Of a stretch of DNA of 64,000 bases, positions 11,640-20,493 are shown piece by piece (position 1 is the first letter of the stretch; each line of letters opens with the position of its first letter). Under the pieces are notes generated by a model. That model ran no database searches. It saw only the letters and a program-made list of their open reading frames with translations, and had not been told where the DNA came from. The position numbers and the translations under genes were made by a program. Origin of the DNA: Endotrypanum monterogeii (Eukaryota; Euglenozoa; Kinetoplastea; Trypanosomatida; Trypanosomatidae); NCBI GenBank assembly GCA_000333855.2, contig CM007338.1, forward strand, positions 103,542 through 167,541, written 5' to 3'.

Positions 11640-12499
11640 TCAGTTTGCCTGGAACTCTCCGACCTGCCGAGTCGAGCCGGAAGGGTACAAGTGCATCCGC
11701 ATGACAGGGGACTAGGTAAGTCCATCGGCTTGCCCTGCAGTGCTCGGCCTGCACACGTCTCCTGTTTTCAGGCCGCATACTGCGTCCCCACATCCCCCCT
11801 TCAGACCAATCCACATGTTGCCCCTTGGCCGCTGCCTCGGGATTGCACACAACTCATTGATCCGCAGCCACACAAGTTCCCACCACATACTTGTGCGGTG
11901 GGAAATCCTCTAATAAGTGTATATATATATATATTTTTTTTTAATCGAAGCTGCTCCCTGTAATGTTTCGTCGTGGCCGCAAACCATACACACACATGCA
12001 CACACATGTGCCTTATAGCACCCTACCGAGGGCTGGACATTGTGGTGGGTGGAAGGAGGGAGGAACGAAAAAAAAAGGAAAACAGAACGAACACAAAAAT
12101 AGAACAGGGAATGACGAAAACGAGTTCATTGACAGCAAACAAAAAGAAAATAGGACACACACACACACACATACTAACACAGGTGTATCGTATCTGTGGA
12201 GAAGGTGTGTGTGCATGTGTGTGAGAGAGACACGCAGTGGAGGCGGGAAAGGCTGTTTGGTGTTCTTCGTTATTTTCGCTTCTCAACTCCACCATGCTGA
12301 TGATCAACGGCCACGTCAAAAAAAAAAAAGAGCAACTTACCTCCAGATGCATCGTTACACGCTCCTGGTAGAGCAGCCTCTCCTCGGACAAGCGCGCGAG
12401 TGAGACCAGCCCGGAGCCTCTCGCCGCCCTCCTACACCTACCCATGCGACATCTAGCACGCACAGCCAAGTCTGCCACAACGTTGCGATAGCTGTGCAT
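11640..12499 (-). other. speculative two-exon mini-gene (cis-intron candidate)
   Basis: On the minus strand an open frame from ATG 12499 ends at 12341 in CTGGAG and is followed by GTAAGT (12340-12335). A second open segment begins at 11711 after CTTACCTAG and ends in TGA at 11642-11640. Joining 12499-12341 to 11711-11640 removes a 629-nt GT-AG segment (12340-11712) and gives a 76-codon frame in phase, with about 78% GC at third positions in the second part. A 30-nt pyrimidine tract (12552-12519) precedes the first part. Against it: no pyrimidine tract lies near the 3' AG, the first AG after the upstream tract (CAG ending 12492) would remove ATG 12499, and no protein family is recognised. Initiation could instead be at in-frame ATG 12445. 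Treat as a hypothesis only. Confidence 0.25.
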
Positions 12500-13246
12500 C
12501 AAGGATATGGGTACGCCACGAAGAAAGGTAGGCAGGAAGGGGAGGGAGGTGATACCAACGCCATGTCTCAGGACATGCACATACCATTATTCGTAGTAGT
12601 TAAACCCCTCACGGATTTTTTTCAGAAAAGAAAAAAAAATTATAAAAACATATAATCAGAAAAAGGGGGGAGACGAAGGCCCCCCCTCCCCACACACACT
12701 CTCGCACGCACAGACAAAGCGAGAGAAACACGCGCAATGAGAGATGAGGTGATGCTGTTGCGAATACGCCGCTCGTGCCTTGATGATTCCTCTGTCCCTG
12801 TCTCTTATCCTCGACTCCTTCCTCCCATCTTACCCAAAAGGTAAAATATCGATCCAATGCTCATATTGGATACACATCACCTCCTCAACGGAATCACGAA
12901 GGACACCCATCACAACTGCAGTGTGGAGTACAGACGGATGTCTACACGACAGAAAATACCGACACCCGCAGCGGCCGTCAACGTCCCGTGACGGAGGGGA
13001 AACAAAAACATTCGTCGAAATTTCAGTGCGCAAAGAACTAGAGAAGAGAGAAACGAAGTCGCACTCAACAATAAAAAAAAAACACAAGCTCGAGGTAGCT
13101 GGTGGGTACGGGTCGGGATGAAGGGGAGGCGGGGGCGGGGGCCTCATGTACAGCGCCGCCCCAGCCCTTCTCCCCCTTACTTTGTCTCCTCCTCCCTCTC
13201 CCCTCCCCCCCCCCTTAACCCACCTCACAGACAATGCAACCATCCT
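12500..13246. other. intergenic downstream of the Rlp7-like gene
   Basis: No confident gene is seen. The sense-strand pyrimidine tract at 12552-12519 suggests a trans-splice/polyadenylation signal here, although no gene is known between the Rlp7-like and RRM genes. The rest is short homopolymers and CT/GA-rich sequence, with a C-rich block at 13190-13215. Confidence 0.5.
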
Positions 13247-14140
13247 TTACGACGCACTGCGCTTTGTATTCACCTTTTTGGACTTCTTCGCCACGCTTGA
13301 AGCTTTTCGCTGCTTCTTTGCAGTGAGGTGAAGCTGATCGGAGAGGTAGGCGGCAAAGGAATCCTTATTTACCACCTCCAACTTCTGATGAACAGAGCGG
13401 TGACGCTCGACGAAAAGCTGTCGAGGCGGATGGAAATCAAAGGGTGCAATGTGACTGAGAACCTGCTCCACGTGCTCACCGTGCGAGGCAATCGTCTCTA
13501 CAAGATCCTCTATGCAAAGCACATTGTATTGACCTAATGCCTGCTCCAAAAGCAGGTTACTGCTGATCAGTCGCTTTGTTTGGGTTTCTTCGTTGTATAG
13601 CGAGCCGCGGGTTCGAAGAAGCGACTCCAGTTGTTCCCTATCCGGCTGACCGACGATAGAAAATGGAGTCAACTGTTCAATGAGCTTATCGGTGCGTGGT
13701 GTGAGGCTGATCAAGCGTGCCGAATAAATTTTGAGCAAGCCAAGCTTTCTGAAGGCGGAGGCAACCTCTGGCGGAATCTGTGACCCCTTCGCACGCACAA
13801 TAAGCCGCACCGGGCTTTCACGCAGCTTTTTCTTCAGCGCATCGAAATTTATATGCCTGCGGCGGCCCTCGACCTTCTCGCCGATTTTTTGAAATTTGCG
13901 CCCCTGATGCTCCTTTCGCTGGGCGTGCTTTAAGATCGTCTGCGCGGAGATGAACTTCTTCGTTGAGAGCTTGCGCTTGCGCTTCGCGTCTAGTTTATTT
14001 TTGTGGCGGTCACGGCGCTCCTTCAGCTTATCCTTACGGAGCACACGATCTGCGCGCAGCTGCTCCACCGACTTGCGCTGAAGAAGAATGGTCTCCTTCA
14101 CGCGTTCGCCCGGGAGCCATTTAGGTGGATTCTTGCCCAT
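13247..14140 (-). CDS. uL30-family ribosome biogenesis protein, Rlp7/RPL7-like
   Basis: The 297-residue protein has a very basic N-terminus (about 1-100), then a uL30/L7-type domain (about 110-245), and a short basic tail. Recognisable landmarks are the L7 core RLIVRAKGSQIPPEV (112-126), LGLLKIYSARLISL, the segment LESLLRTRGSLYN (171-183) matching the L7 RGY region, and QYNVLCIEDLVETI (204-217), like the L7 segment YGIICMEDLIHEI. The divergence from canonical RPL7 and the long basic N-terminus fit the Rlp7/RPL7-like paralogue, which acts in nucleolar pre-60S assembly rather than in mature ribosomes. The start at 14140 is the ATG before MGKNPPKWLP; the upstream open frame is hydrophobic and unlike the family. 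Paralogue assignment is inference. Confidence 0.88.
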   Translation of the reverse strand: MGKNPPKWLPGERVKETILLQRKSVEQLRADRVLRKDKLKERRDRHKNKLDAKRKRKLSTKKFISAQTILKHAQRKEHQGRKFQKIGEKVEGRRRHINFDALKKKLRESPVRLIVRAKGSQIPPEVASAFRKLGLLKIYSARLISLTPRTDKLIEQLTPFSIVGQPDREQLESLLRTRGSLYNEETQTKRLISSNLLLEQALGQYNVLCIEDLVETIASHGEHVEQVLSHIAPFDFHPPRQLFVERHRSVHQKLEVVNKDSFAAYLSDQLHLTAKKQRKASSVAKKSKKVNTKRSAS

Positions 14141-15427
14141 GATTTCCTCAACAAGTGGGATCGAAGTATAAGAAAGTGTGGATGCTTGTGTACGTTCGGA
14201 ATGACAGTGCAGGAGCACAAATAAAAACCAATAAAGAAACACAAGCAGCCACAGAATGTGGCCAGTTGGCGCAGGAGGCAGAGCAGCAGGTAAGGGTTGA
14301 TGATCACTCCAAGAAACGGACGTGGTCCATAAAGAGATGATGATCGGGGTGGTGCCGTGGGGGGATGCGGAAGAACACGGTGCGTGATAACGCAAAGAAG
14401 CGAGGTCACCGTTAAGGCGACGGCGTGAAAAGAAAAGAAGCGAGAGAGAATAATAGGGATTGTTGGACATCGGTGAATGAGCAAAAGAAAGAGAGACACT
14501 GAAAGCGTACTCCCCGTGGTTTCCGTGGCACTGTCCCTTGAGTAGCTAGTGGGAAGGAAACCTGACAAGACAGCGCGATGATAGGTTCACAGACACGCGC
14601 ACACACACAATCCATCACCACCACCTCCTTCGGATGTCTAGGCATTGATAGAGAGAGGTGCCGCCTCGAGCGCTACACTCTTTGTACACGTTACTTGAGT
14701 GATTATGAGCAGCAGGAATTTCCTTATGAAGCGAGTTGATACGCAGCAGTCCTCAGCAGGAGGGGCTAACGAAAGCACCTGTCCGTCGCATCAGAAGAAA
14801 TGTAGCACTTGCTTAACTTCTCGTAACAGGTGGAGAGTGGGTCGCTATAGACGACTACTACACTTTGCAACGACAGCCTGATTGCCTTCAGCTGGCGGAA
14901 CGCGTGGATGGAATTTAATGGGAAGAGGCTTCATGGGTGCGCCCCCTGCTGCTGTCGGCTGGCGTTGAGGGAGGGGGGGGGAGGGGGGTCGCACCAGCAG
15001 CAGCAGCAGCAGCAGCAGTCATTCTTTCCCAAGCGTTTCAGAACCCAAATCACGTAGACATACGCTTCCGTGCATGCGAGCTTGAGCACGCGAAGCTCAG
15101 TGAGGGCGGGAAGTATTTCATCGCCTCGAGGGACGGGTGCCTGGCGCGGACAACGGTGCGCTCCTCTACCGCTGCCTCGTGGAGTGGATTATGCGATACC
15201 AGAGACGTCAGTTGCAAAGTACGCCCACCCTCCTTTTTTTCCCCTCCGAAACCGCAATACTCTCAAGGGCGGGGGAGAGAAGGGGTGCGTCCCTCGGCCA
15301 TGTCGGCTAGCATGGAGAAGGCGAAAAAAAAAAAAAACGCTAACGCTCAGAAAGGGGGGACATTGGCGAGCGAGCGGCCACAGAAACAGACCTGATCTGT
15401 CATCGTCGTGGAATCAAGATGGGGCAT
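14141..15427. other. intergenic with a GC-rich, coding-like segment
   Basis: Between the Rlp7-like gene and the membrane-protein gene no intact gene is seen. The piece at about 14640-15240 is GC-rich and free of microsatellites except (CAG)n at 14997-15017, and shows coding-like stretches on both strands. A plus-strand frame ends at the TGA 14737-14739 with a Tyr/Glu-rich tail, and a minus-strand frame of about 66 codons ends with MKYFPPSL and 15 further residues. Each is interrupted or lacks an ATG. It may be a decayed gene or a non-coding RNA. Confidence 0.4.
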
Positions 15428-16642
15428 TCACTTCTGTACTGTTCTGATGATTTTCCGTCGAGAGGGTGCAACCTCCATCACCTCGCTGCCGTGCAAACAG
15501 AGAACAAAAGTCACTATCCGCCCCTCACTGTCATCCCCAAACGAATTGGTGCCGTTCCAGCCGTAGGCACCAACGGCGGAGCACCACGACGCAACAATGA
15601 CGTATGGCGCCTTATAAGTGTGAGCAAGATGCATCGCAAGTCGCGGAATGTACTGCGATACGTCCGTGATGGTAGACAGCGACACCGTTTTTTTTTCCCT
15701 TCGCCGTTGCCCCAGGTCATGAGTGAAGTATGGTGATGGATGCACAGCCATCGCAGGTAACACAATAGCTTCCGGAGCGGCGGCGTCAGTCGGTCCCTGA
15801 GGCATCGACGCTGTCTGCAGCATCTCCTCCCATGCACTCATTTTCGAAATTCCGCTGCGCCACCGCTCCGTCGGCGACCGCTTCATCTCAGCCATGTCTG
15901 CGGCAGTCGACCACTCACGTGTTGCATCCTCAGTCACGAAGACAAACAAAGGATCGTTGGTGCTGTAACTACTCATTGCACCCTCGGCCGCCGCGTCTGC
16001 CTCCTGCAGCCCCTCCGGTGACGGAAGCGTGTCCAGACGCAGGACACGTAGTGACTGTTGCTGCTCTTCACTCATCAACGCGCGTCGGTGCGAGTTCCGG
16101 CTGGATGGAAGCAAGAGTAGCTGCGTGTCATTGTCTCTCGCTTCGGTTGTGAAGTTGCCCACAACAGCAGCAAACACGCATTTTGTGTAGGCCGCTGTTA
16201 GTTGCGCGATCCATTCCTTCAGTACTCCGCTCTTGGCCAGGCGGGCCGGGGCAGATATGAGCGTGAAATCCCCGACGGGGAAATAATACTGCCACCGGGA
16301 TGTCAGGGAAGGGAACTGTCGTTGCCTCTCGACCTGAGAAAATACACGGTCGAGAGGACCACCATTCAGGAGCTCCGCGTCTGCCTCTGTGAGCCGGGCA
16401 AATGCCACAGAAATACTCTGCGTCACCACTGCTACATCGGAGATATTCGACCATCCTACGAATGAGGATGCGCCGATGATGCTGTGTCGACGTGCGACAG
16501 CCGAGGTGCGCTGCTTCATTTCGTGTATGCCCGTGCTACTGCACCACATAATAATACACACGTAGAAGAGAAAGGCGATCACCACTGCAGCCGTGTGGCG
16601 ATCTGCAAAGTAGTTAAGGATGGAGCGTGCAGTAGACATCAT
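15428..16642 (-). CDS. signal-anchor membrane protein, unknown function
   Basis: The function is not recognised. The 404-residue product starts with a short polar segment, then one hydrophobic stretch (about residues 17-37, containing AVVIAFLFYVCIIMW), as in a type II or signal-anchored protein with the bulk in the lumen. The remainder is soluble-looking, with N-glycosylation sequons (NIS, NFT, NGT) that fit an ER/Golgi lumen location. A conserved-looking C-terminal block runs from SQYIPRLAMHLAHTY through PYVIVASWCSAVGAYGWNGT. Two adjacent ATGs (16642 and 16639) can serve as start. The open frame upstream passes through an uninterrupted poly-G tract and is discarded. Base composition and strand match its neighbours, so it is very probably a real gene. 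Confidence 0.8.
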   Translation of the reverse strand: MMSTARSILNYFADRHTAAVVIAFLFYVCIIMWCSSTGIHEMKQRTSAVARRHSIIGASSFVGWSNISDVAVVTQSISVAFARLTEADAELLNGGPLDRVFSQVERQRQFPSLTSRWQYYFPVGDFTLISAPARLAKSGVLKEWIAQLTAAYTKCVFAAVVGNFTTEARDNDTQLLLLPSSRNSHRRALMSEEQQQSLRVLRLDTLPSPEGLQEADAAAEGAMSSYSTNDPLFVFVTEDATREWSTAADMAEMKRSPTERWRSGISKMSAWEEMLQTASMPQGPTDAAAPEAIVLPAMAVHPSPYFTHDLGQRRREKKTVSLSTITDVSQYIPRLAMHLAHTYKAPYVIVASWCSAVGAYGWNGTNSFGDDSEGRIVTFVLCLHGSEVMEVAPSRRKIIRTVQK

Positions 16643-17149
16643 CACACGGAGTCTGAATGAAAAGTATAGGTGTGTATGTGTGCGAGGAGGGGGGGGGGGG
16701 GGGGCTTGATATCTCCGCAAACGCCAACGGCCAATCTCTCGATAAGACGCATACAATACCGGTAGGTGAGTACAAAGAATAACAGAGAGCCAGACACATG
16801 GAAATAGAAGCCAAATACGCTGCCCAATTGCGTACGGTCATTTGCGGGTACCCGCAGTGCCAACACAAATATGCGAGCCCATCGACTCCTCCACTACCTC
16901 TTCTTTGCCATGCATGCTTCCTATGAGGGTGTTTACATATATTCCCCTGTTTTTCTAGCCAGTGAGGCAATCCAATGATATCTATAGAGAAATCACTGAA
17001 GATATAAAAACACGTCATAACACACCACACACACACACACACACACACACACCTGCGCATTCAAACGATAAACGCAGCCATTCGGATTTACCCACATCAC
17101 ACAGATTTCTCCCAAACAGCACTGTGCAGACTTCTCATTGCTACACATC
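16643..17149. other. intergenic with poly-G and (CA)n
   Basis: The stretch holds a run of about 16 G (16689-16704) close to the start of the membrane-protein gene, so probably in its 5' UTR, and (CA)n at about 17024-17052. No gene is seen. Confidence 0.6.
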
Positions 17150-17920
17150 TCACCCCTCCGGTTTTATATCAACATCGCTCAAAAGCCTGCGGCGCTGTCG
17201 TCGCAAGTGAGCTGCATAGTCGTCGTCGTCGGCCGCGAGCCGCTCCTCCTCAGCCGGAAGATCGAACGCTGGGCTCCTCGACGGGCGCTCGTACTGCATG
17301 TCATGTAAAATTTCATCTTTGATATATTCCGGAACGGCAGGCGAGGAAAGCATGTTGCCTGCCTCAAACCAATAGTTGTCACCTGTCGGGGTGCCATCCT
17401 GCGTGTAGCGCTTCGTCGACTGCTCCTCTGCATGGGCACGGCGAAGCTTGTCGCTCGCTATGCCACTCATGTAGTTGTTCAACCGGTCTGCAAACTGACC
17501 TTGCTGGTAACGTGTGAGCTTCTCTGGGTCCTGATCGCCCATGAGTCGCCGGGCCTCGAGAAGGCACTTCCGAAAGTCGGAGTCATCCTTCATAATGCCG
17601 CGGAAGTAATTCGCAGCCTCCTGTGACTGGCGACCGCTGTCCACCGAGCGCTGGAGGAAGCAAGAGATCCACTCGTTGGTGTCGTCCAGCTGCAGACTGT
17701 CTTCAACAGGGGCTTCGGAAGAGGTCGAGGAAGCAGAAAACGAAGAGGAGGGGGCCGAACCACATGCAACGTTGGTCATTGAAGCCCCTGACGCCGCACA
17801 AGGCATGAAAAAAGCACTTGGCGGATTCGCGCCTCCATGTCGGCAAAGACGCTTTGCGACGCACAAGGTGAGACACCGAGATGCACTCCCCGCTCCAAGA
17901 AAGAAGTGAATAGCACGCAT
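17150..17920 (-). CDS. conserved-looking unknown protein, probably mitochondrial
   Basis: The family is not recognised. The 256-residue product begins with an Arg/Cys/Ala-rich, acid-free segment (MRAIHFFLGAGSASRC and following) typical of a mitochondrial presequence. A Ser-rich stretch (about 55-75) follows, then a charged, mainly helical body with segments such as DTNEWISCFLQRSVDSG and NYFRGIMKDDSDFRKCL, a GDNYWFEAGNMLSSPAVPEY motif, and an acidic/Arg-rich tail. No membrane segment or metal-binding cluster is visible in the body. The start at 17920 is the ATG that opens the presequence; upstream sequence is low complexity. The real-gene call rests on amino-acid complexity, length and matching orientation. 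Confidence 0.75.
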   Translation of the reverse strand: MRAIHFFLGAGSASRCLTLCVAKRLCRHGGANPPSAFFMPCAASGASMTNVACGSAPSSSFSASSTSSEAPVEDSLQLDDTNEWISCFLQRSVDSGRQSQEAANYFRGIMKDDSDFRKCLLEARRLMGDQDPEKLTRYQQGQFADRLNNYMSGIASDKLRRAHAEEQSTKRYTQDGTPTGDNYWFEAGNMLSSPAVPEYIKDEILHDMQYERPSRSPAFDLPAEEERLAADDDDYAAHLRRQRRRLLSDVDIKPEG

Positions 17921-18216
17921 CTCCTTTTTGTTGTATGTGTTGGTTATGAGGGGGGGAGGAGAGAGAGTGTATGCTATCTGGCCCGGAGGGTGGGCATGCG
18001 GAAAATATGATGATAGCACTCGGGAAAGAGAGAACAAACAAAAATAATTTCGTATTTTACGACAGCGTTCAACCTGTGCAAGAGAGCCTTCGAAATAATG
18101 CCGCCCGGTCCGTCCTACGGACCAGTTGAGAAAAACCTCGGTGACGAGAAAGGAACGAGTGGGGAGAAGAGAGAGAAAGGGGAACACTTGGAGTCAGAAC
18201 GTCTATTAATAGACAT

Positions 18217-18260
<44 letters not shown>

Positions 18261-18379
18261 ATGTGTGAATAAATAAAAAGTAGGTAGAGACAGTGGTCGT
18301 GTTACGTACCGTCCCCCTTCCTTTCCTTTTCTTTTTTTTTCTTTAGTTACGGTCGGCGTACGTTCTACGTCCGTCGTCG
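17921..18379. other. intergenic left of the small gap
   Basis: No gene is seen. It includes (AT)n at 18221-18254 followed by GTGTGTATGTGTGAATAA, a motif repeated at 18513-18540 beyond the gap, and a T/C-rich stretch at 18310-18350. Confidence 0.6.
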
Positions 18380-18399
18380 NNNNNNNNNNNNNNNNNNNN
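18380..18399. other. assembly gap (20 N)
   Basis: Twenty undetermined bases are flanked by inverted and duplicated low-complexity sequence: GTACGTTCTACG at 18358-18369 against its reverse complement at 18459-18470. The surroundings should be treated as unreliable. Confidence 0.99.
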
Positions 18400-18484
18400 G
18401 GAAACGGAAGGAGGGGAAGGGAAGGAAGAAGGAAGGAAAGGGAAACGACGTAGTAGTACGTAGAACGTACTATTAATAACTATA

Positions 18485-18528
<44 letters not shown>

Positions 18529-19198
18529 ATGTGTGAATAATAAAAAAATGGTGAGCATGGGCTGTTTCAAGTCCCCCCTCTTCCTCTTTTTTTTTTCTAT
18601 AGCGGGCAGTTCAGTCAGCTGGCGAGAGCGTCTACCAATTCAACGAAGCCAAGCTGAAGGAACGCGGCGCGGTAAGATGTGTGAAGCAGATCGTTGGGTA
18701 GATTCCGATTATGCAGTAGGCGCACGAACTTCGAGGAAACATACGAAGAAGTCAGAGGAACGTAAAGAATGCCTGACCACCACCACCACCACCCTCCTTG
18801 CCAGACCTGTCCCCAAGATGTGATGCATCATATTCAAAAACGCACCAGTTACCTTACTCGGTAGTTCACTGTAGTGCCCCGGAATAGGAAAGAGAAATTC
18901 GTGAGATGACCAACACACACACACACACACTGGCAGACTGATGTTCTGGCACATGGGTCAAAAACTGAACGTTGTGAGGCTTCCGTCATCAGCATCAATC
19001 CTCACCTACACACAGACATGGCTGTGTACATGTGTGTGTGGGGTGGGGGGGGGGGGATGTATATAGAGAGAAGTATGTGTATGTGAGCGAGTCCGAGGAC
19101 CATCAATACGATTCCCACTGAAGAGTGCAAGCATTACAGTCACTCGACATGAATGCTTGCACTCGTTGCCCCTCTTCACCTCCACCATACATGGCACC
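18400..19198. other. intergenic right of the small gap
   Basis: No gene is seen. A polypurine stretch (18400-18445), (AT)n at 18488-18522, an (ACC)n block near 18776-18794, (CA)n at 18910-18930 and a G-run at 19039-19058 fill the space. Confidence 0.6.
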
Positions 19199-19555
19199 CT
19201 ACTCGCGAAGAGACAAATGAGTGGGAGAAACGTTATACTTGTAGATGTACACGTCGGGACGATGATGCGCGCGATAGGCCTCTATCTCCTCCTCGCAGTA
19301 GGGCTCACTGTGAAAACTTTCAGGCAGCGGATCGCTGAAGTTGGAGCGCGCTAGCTTGGCGAAGGCGCCAACTTTTTTCTCCGTTGTGTGCGGTGCCCAT
19401 GAGACGCGGCGGGCGTGACTTACCGCCTCCTTGCTAAAAAAGTCTTCCGTGCGAACACTAAGAAAACGGGATGGTGAGGACACCGCCTGCAGCACCATGG
19501 CATCATCGAAAGACCTCCCAACCGCCCCAACGAGACGGCGCCCACCTCCAAGCAT
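19199..19555 (-). CDS. small unknown protein, possibly mitochondrial
   Basis: The family is not recognised. The 118-residue product opens with a basic, acid-poor segment (MLGGGRRLVGAVGRSF) that could target it to mitochondria. It continues with a polar body containing TEDFFSKEAVSHARRVSW, KLARSNFSDPLPESF and YCEEEIEAYRAHHRPDVY. No membrane span or cysteine motif is visible. The start at 19555 is preferred over upstream codons because the upstream frame is Tyr/Ser-rich and translates non-coding repeat-like DNA. Its complexity, strand and position between two other minus-strand genes support it as real. Confidence 0.65.
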   Translation of the reverse strand: MLGGGRRLVGAVGRSFDDAMVLQAVSSPSRFLSVRTEDFFSKEAVSHARRVSWAPHTTEKKVGAFAKLARSNFSDPLPESFHSEPYCEEEIEAYRAHHRPDVYIYKYNVSPTHLSLRE

Positions 19556-20293
19556 TCTTTGTGTTGACCAGATATAAAATTGTGATGTAGCGAAGGGGAG
19601 GTGTGGGGGGTATAAATAACAGCTAGCGCGCACACGATAATGCGAATGAGTAAATAAAGAAACAGACGAAGATGAGGAGAAATAATAATAAAAATCAATG
19701 GAAAGCGCTAGTTGAACAGGAGAGACACCCACAGGAGTGGAAACCCGTGCTCCCATGATCCCTCAAAAGATTTCATCTCCTCCGTACGCTGGACACAGAC
19801 TGACCACGGAGAAAGAAAAAAAAAAAGGCAAACAGTCTCGGCTCAACATGCGTCTGGATACGCTCCTTATTTTTATCCTGCAATGCAGTAGCGGTCGCTA
19901 ATTTTATTTTCATTAAGTATGTGTGAGTGAGGTCTGGGTATGTCTGTTGCATGTGGTTCTCTACCTCCCTCGTCTCAGGAGGACTTCCCAAGCACGTATT
20001 GTTGCCGATGTAGTGCTCACAACTGTGCTTGTCTCGTCCGAAGAAGGCACCTAAGCTCGCCCCATGCCCCCGGACCTCTCTCTCTCTGCAGATGCCCTTT
20101 CTCCTTCCCTCCCCCCCCCGCCCCGAATGCTCTCTGTAATTCTTCATTTCTCGCACAGCCCTGCTCCACACGCGAGACCCGAAAGAAACAAAAAAAAAGG
20201 TGACGGAGAGAAGTGGGAGAGGCAGAGACACGTCAGTGCAGCTCAAACCTCTCTCGTATCAGCAACGTGGATCGGCCCAACAGATTCCCACTG

Positions 20294-20493
20294 GGCTCCT
20301 CTTCTCCCCTAATGCACCGAGTCGCCCCTCGAGTGGTAGAAAAGGTGACTATACAGCGAGCAACCCAGTCAGAGTGATACATCGCCGCAAGTGACCACTG
20401 GTGCGGCCAGCAATGGCGCTGCATCGAACAGGTCTGCGACAACGGGGAGCGCTTGCCCAACGTGTACGATGGTGCTGATAGAAGAAAAAAAAA
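20294..20493 (+). repeat. 200-bp inverted repeat, copy 1
   Basis: This 200-bp stretch, from GGCTCCTCTTCTCCCC to the A-run after GATAGAAG, is the exact reverse complement of 29003-29202, as checked base by base by eye. It ends in a poly-A run followed by TG-rich microsatellite, as a retroposed element might, but no target-site duplication is evident. It could encode part of a short frame (MTTGAASNGAASNRS onward) without known similarity. Confidence 0.95.

Noticed and set aside
12331..12400. ACTTACC motif at 12335-12341 considered as the 5' end of a U1 snRNA
   Set aside because: No Sm-site-like sequence or clear stem-loop follows; the motif is better read as the complement of a GTAAGT donor-like site.
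20294..20493. Box-B-like GTTCGATGC within the 200-bp repeat (minus orientation), suggesting a tRNA or tRNA-derived element
   Set aside because: No proper box A at the right spacing, and no cloverleaf can be drawn.
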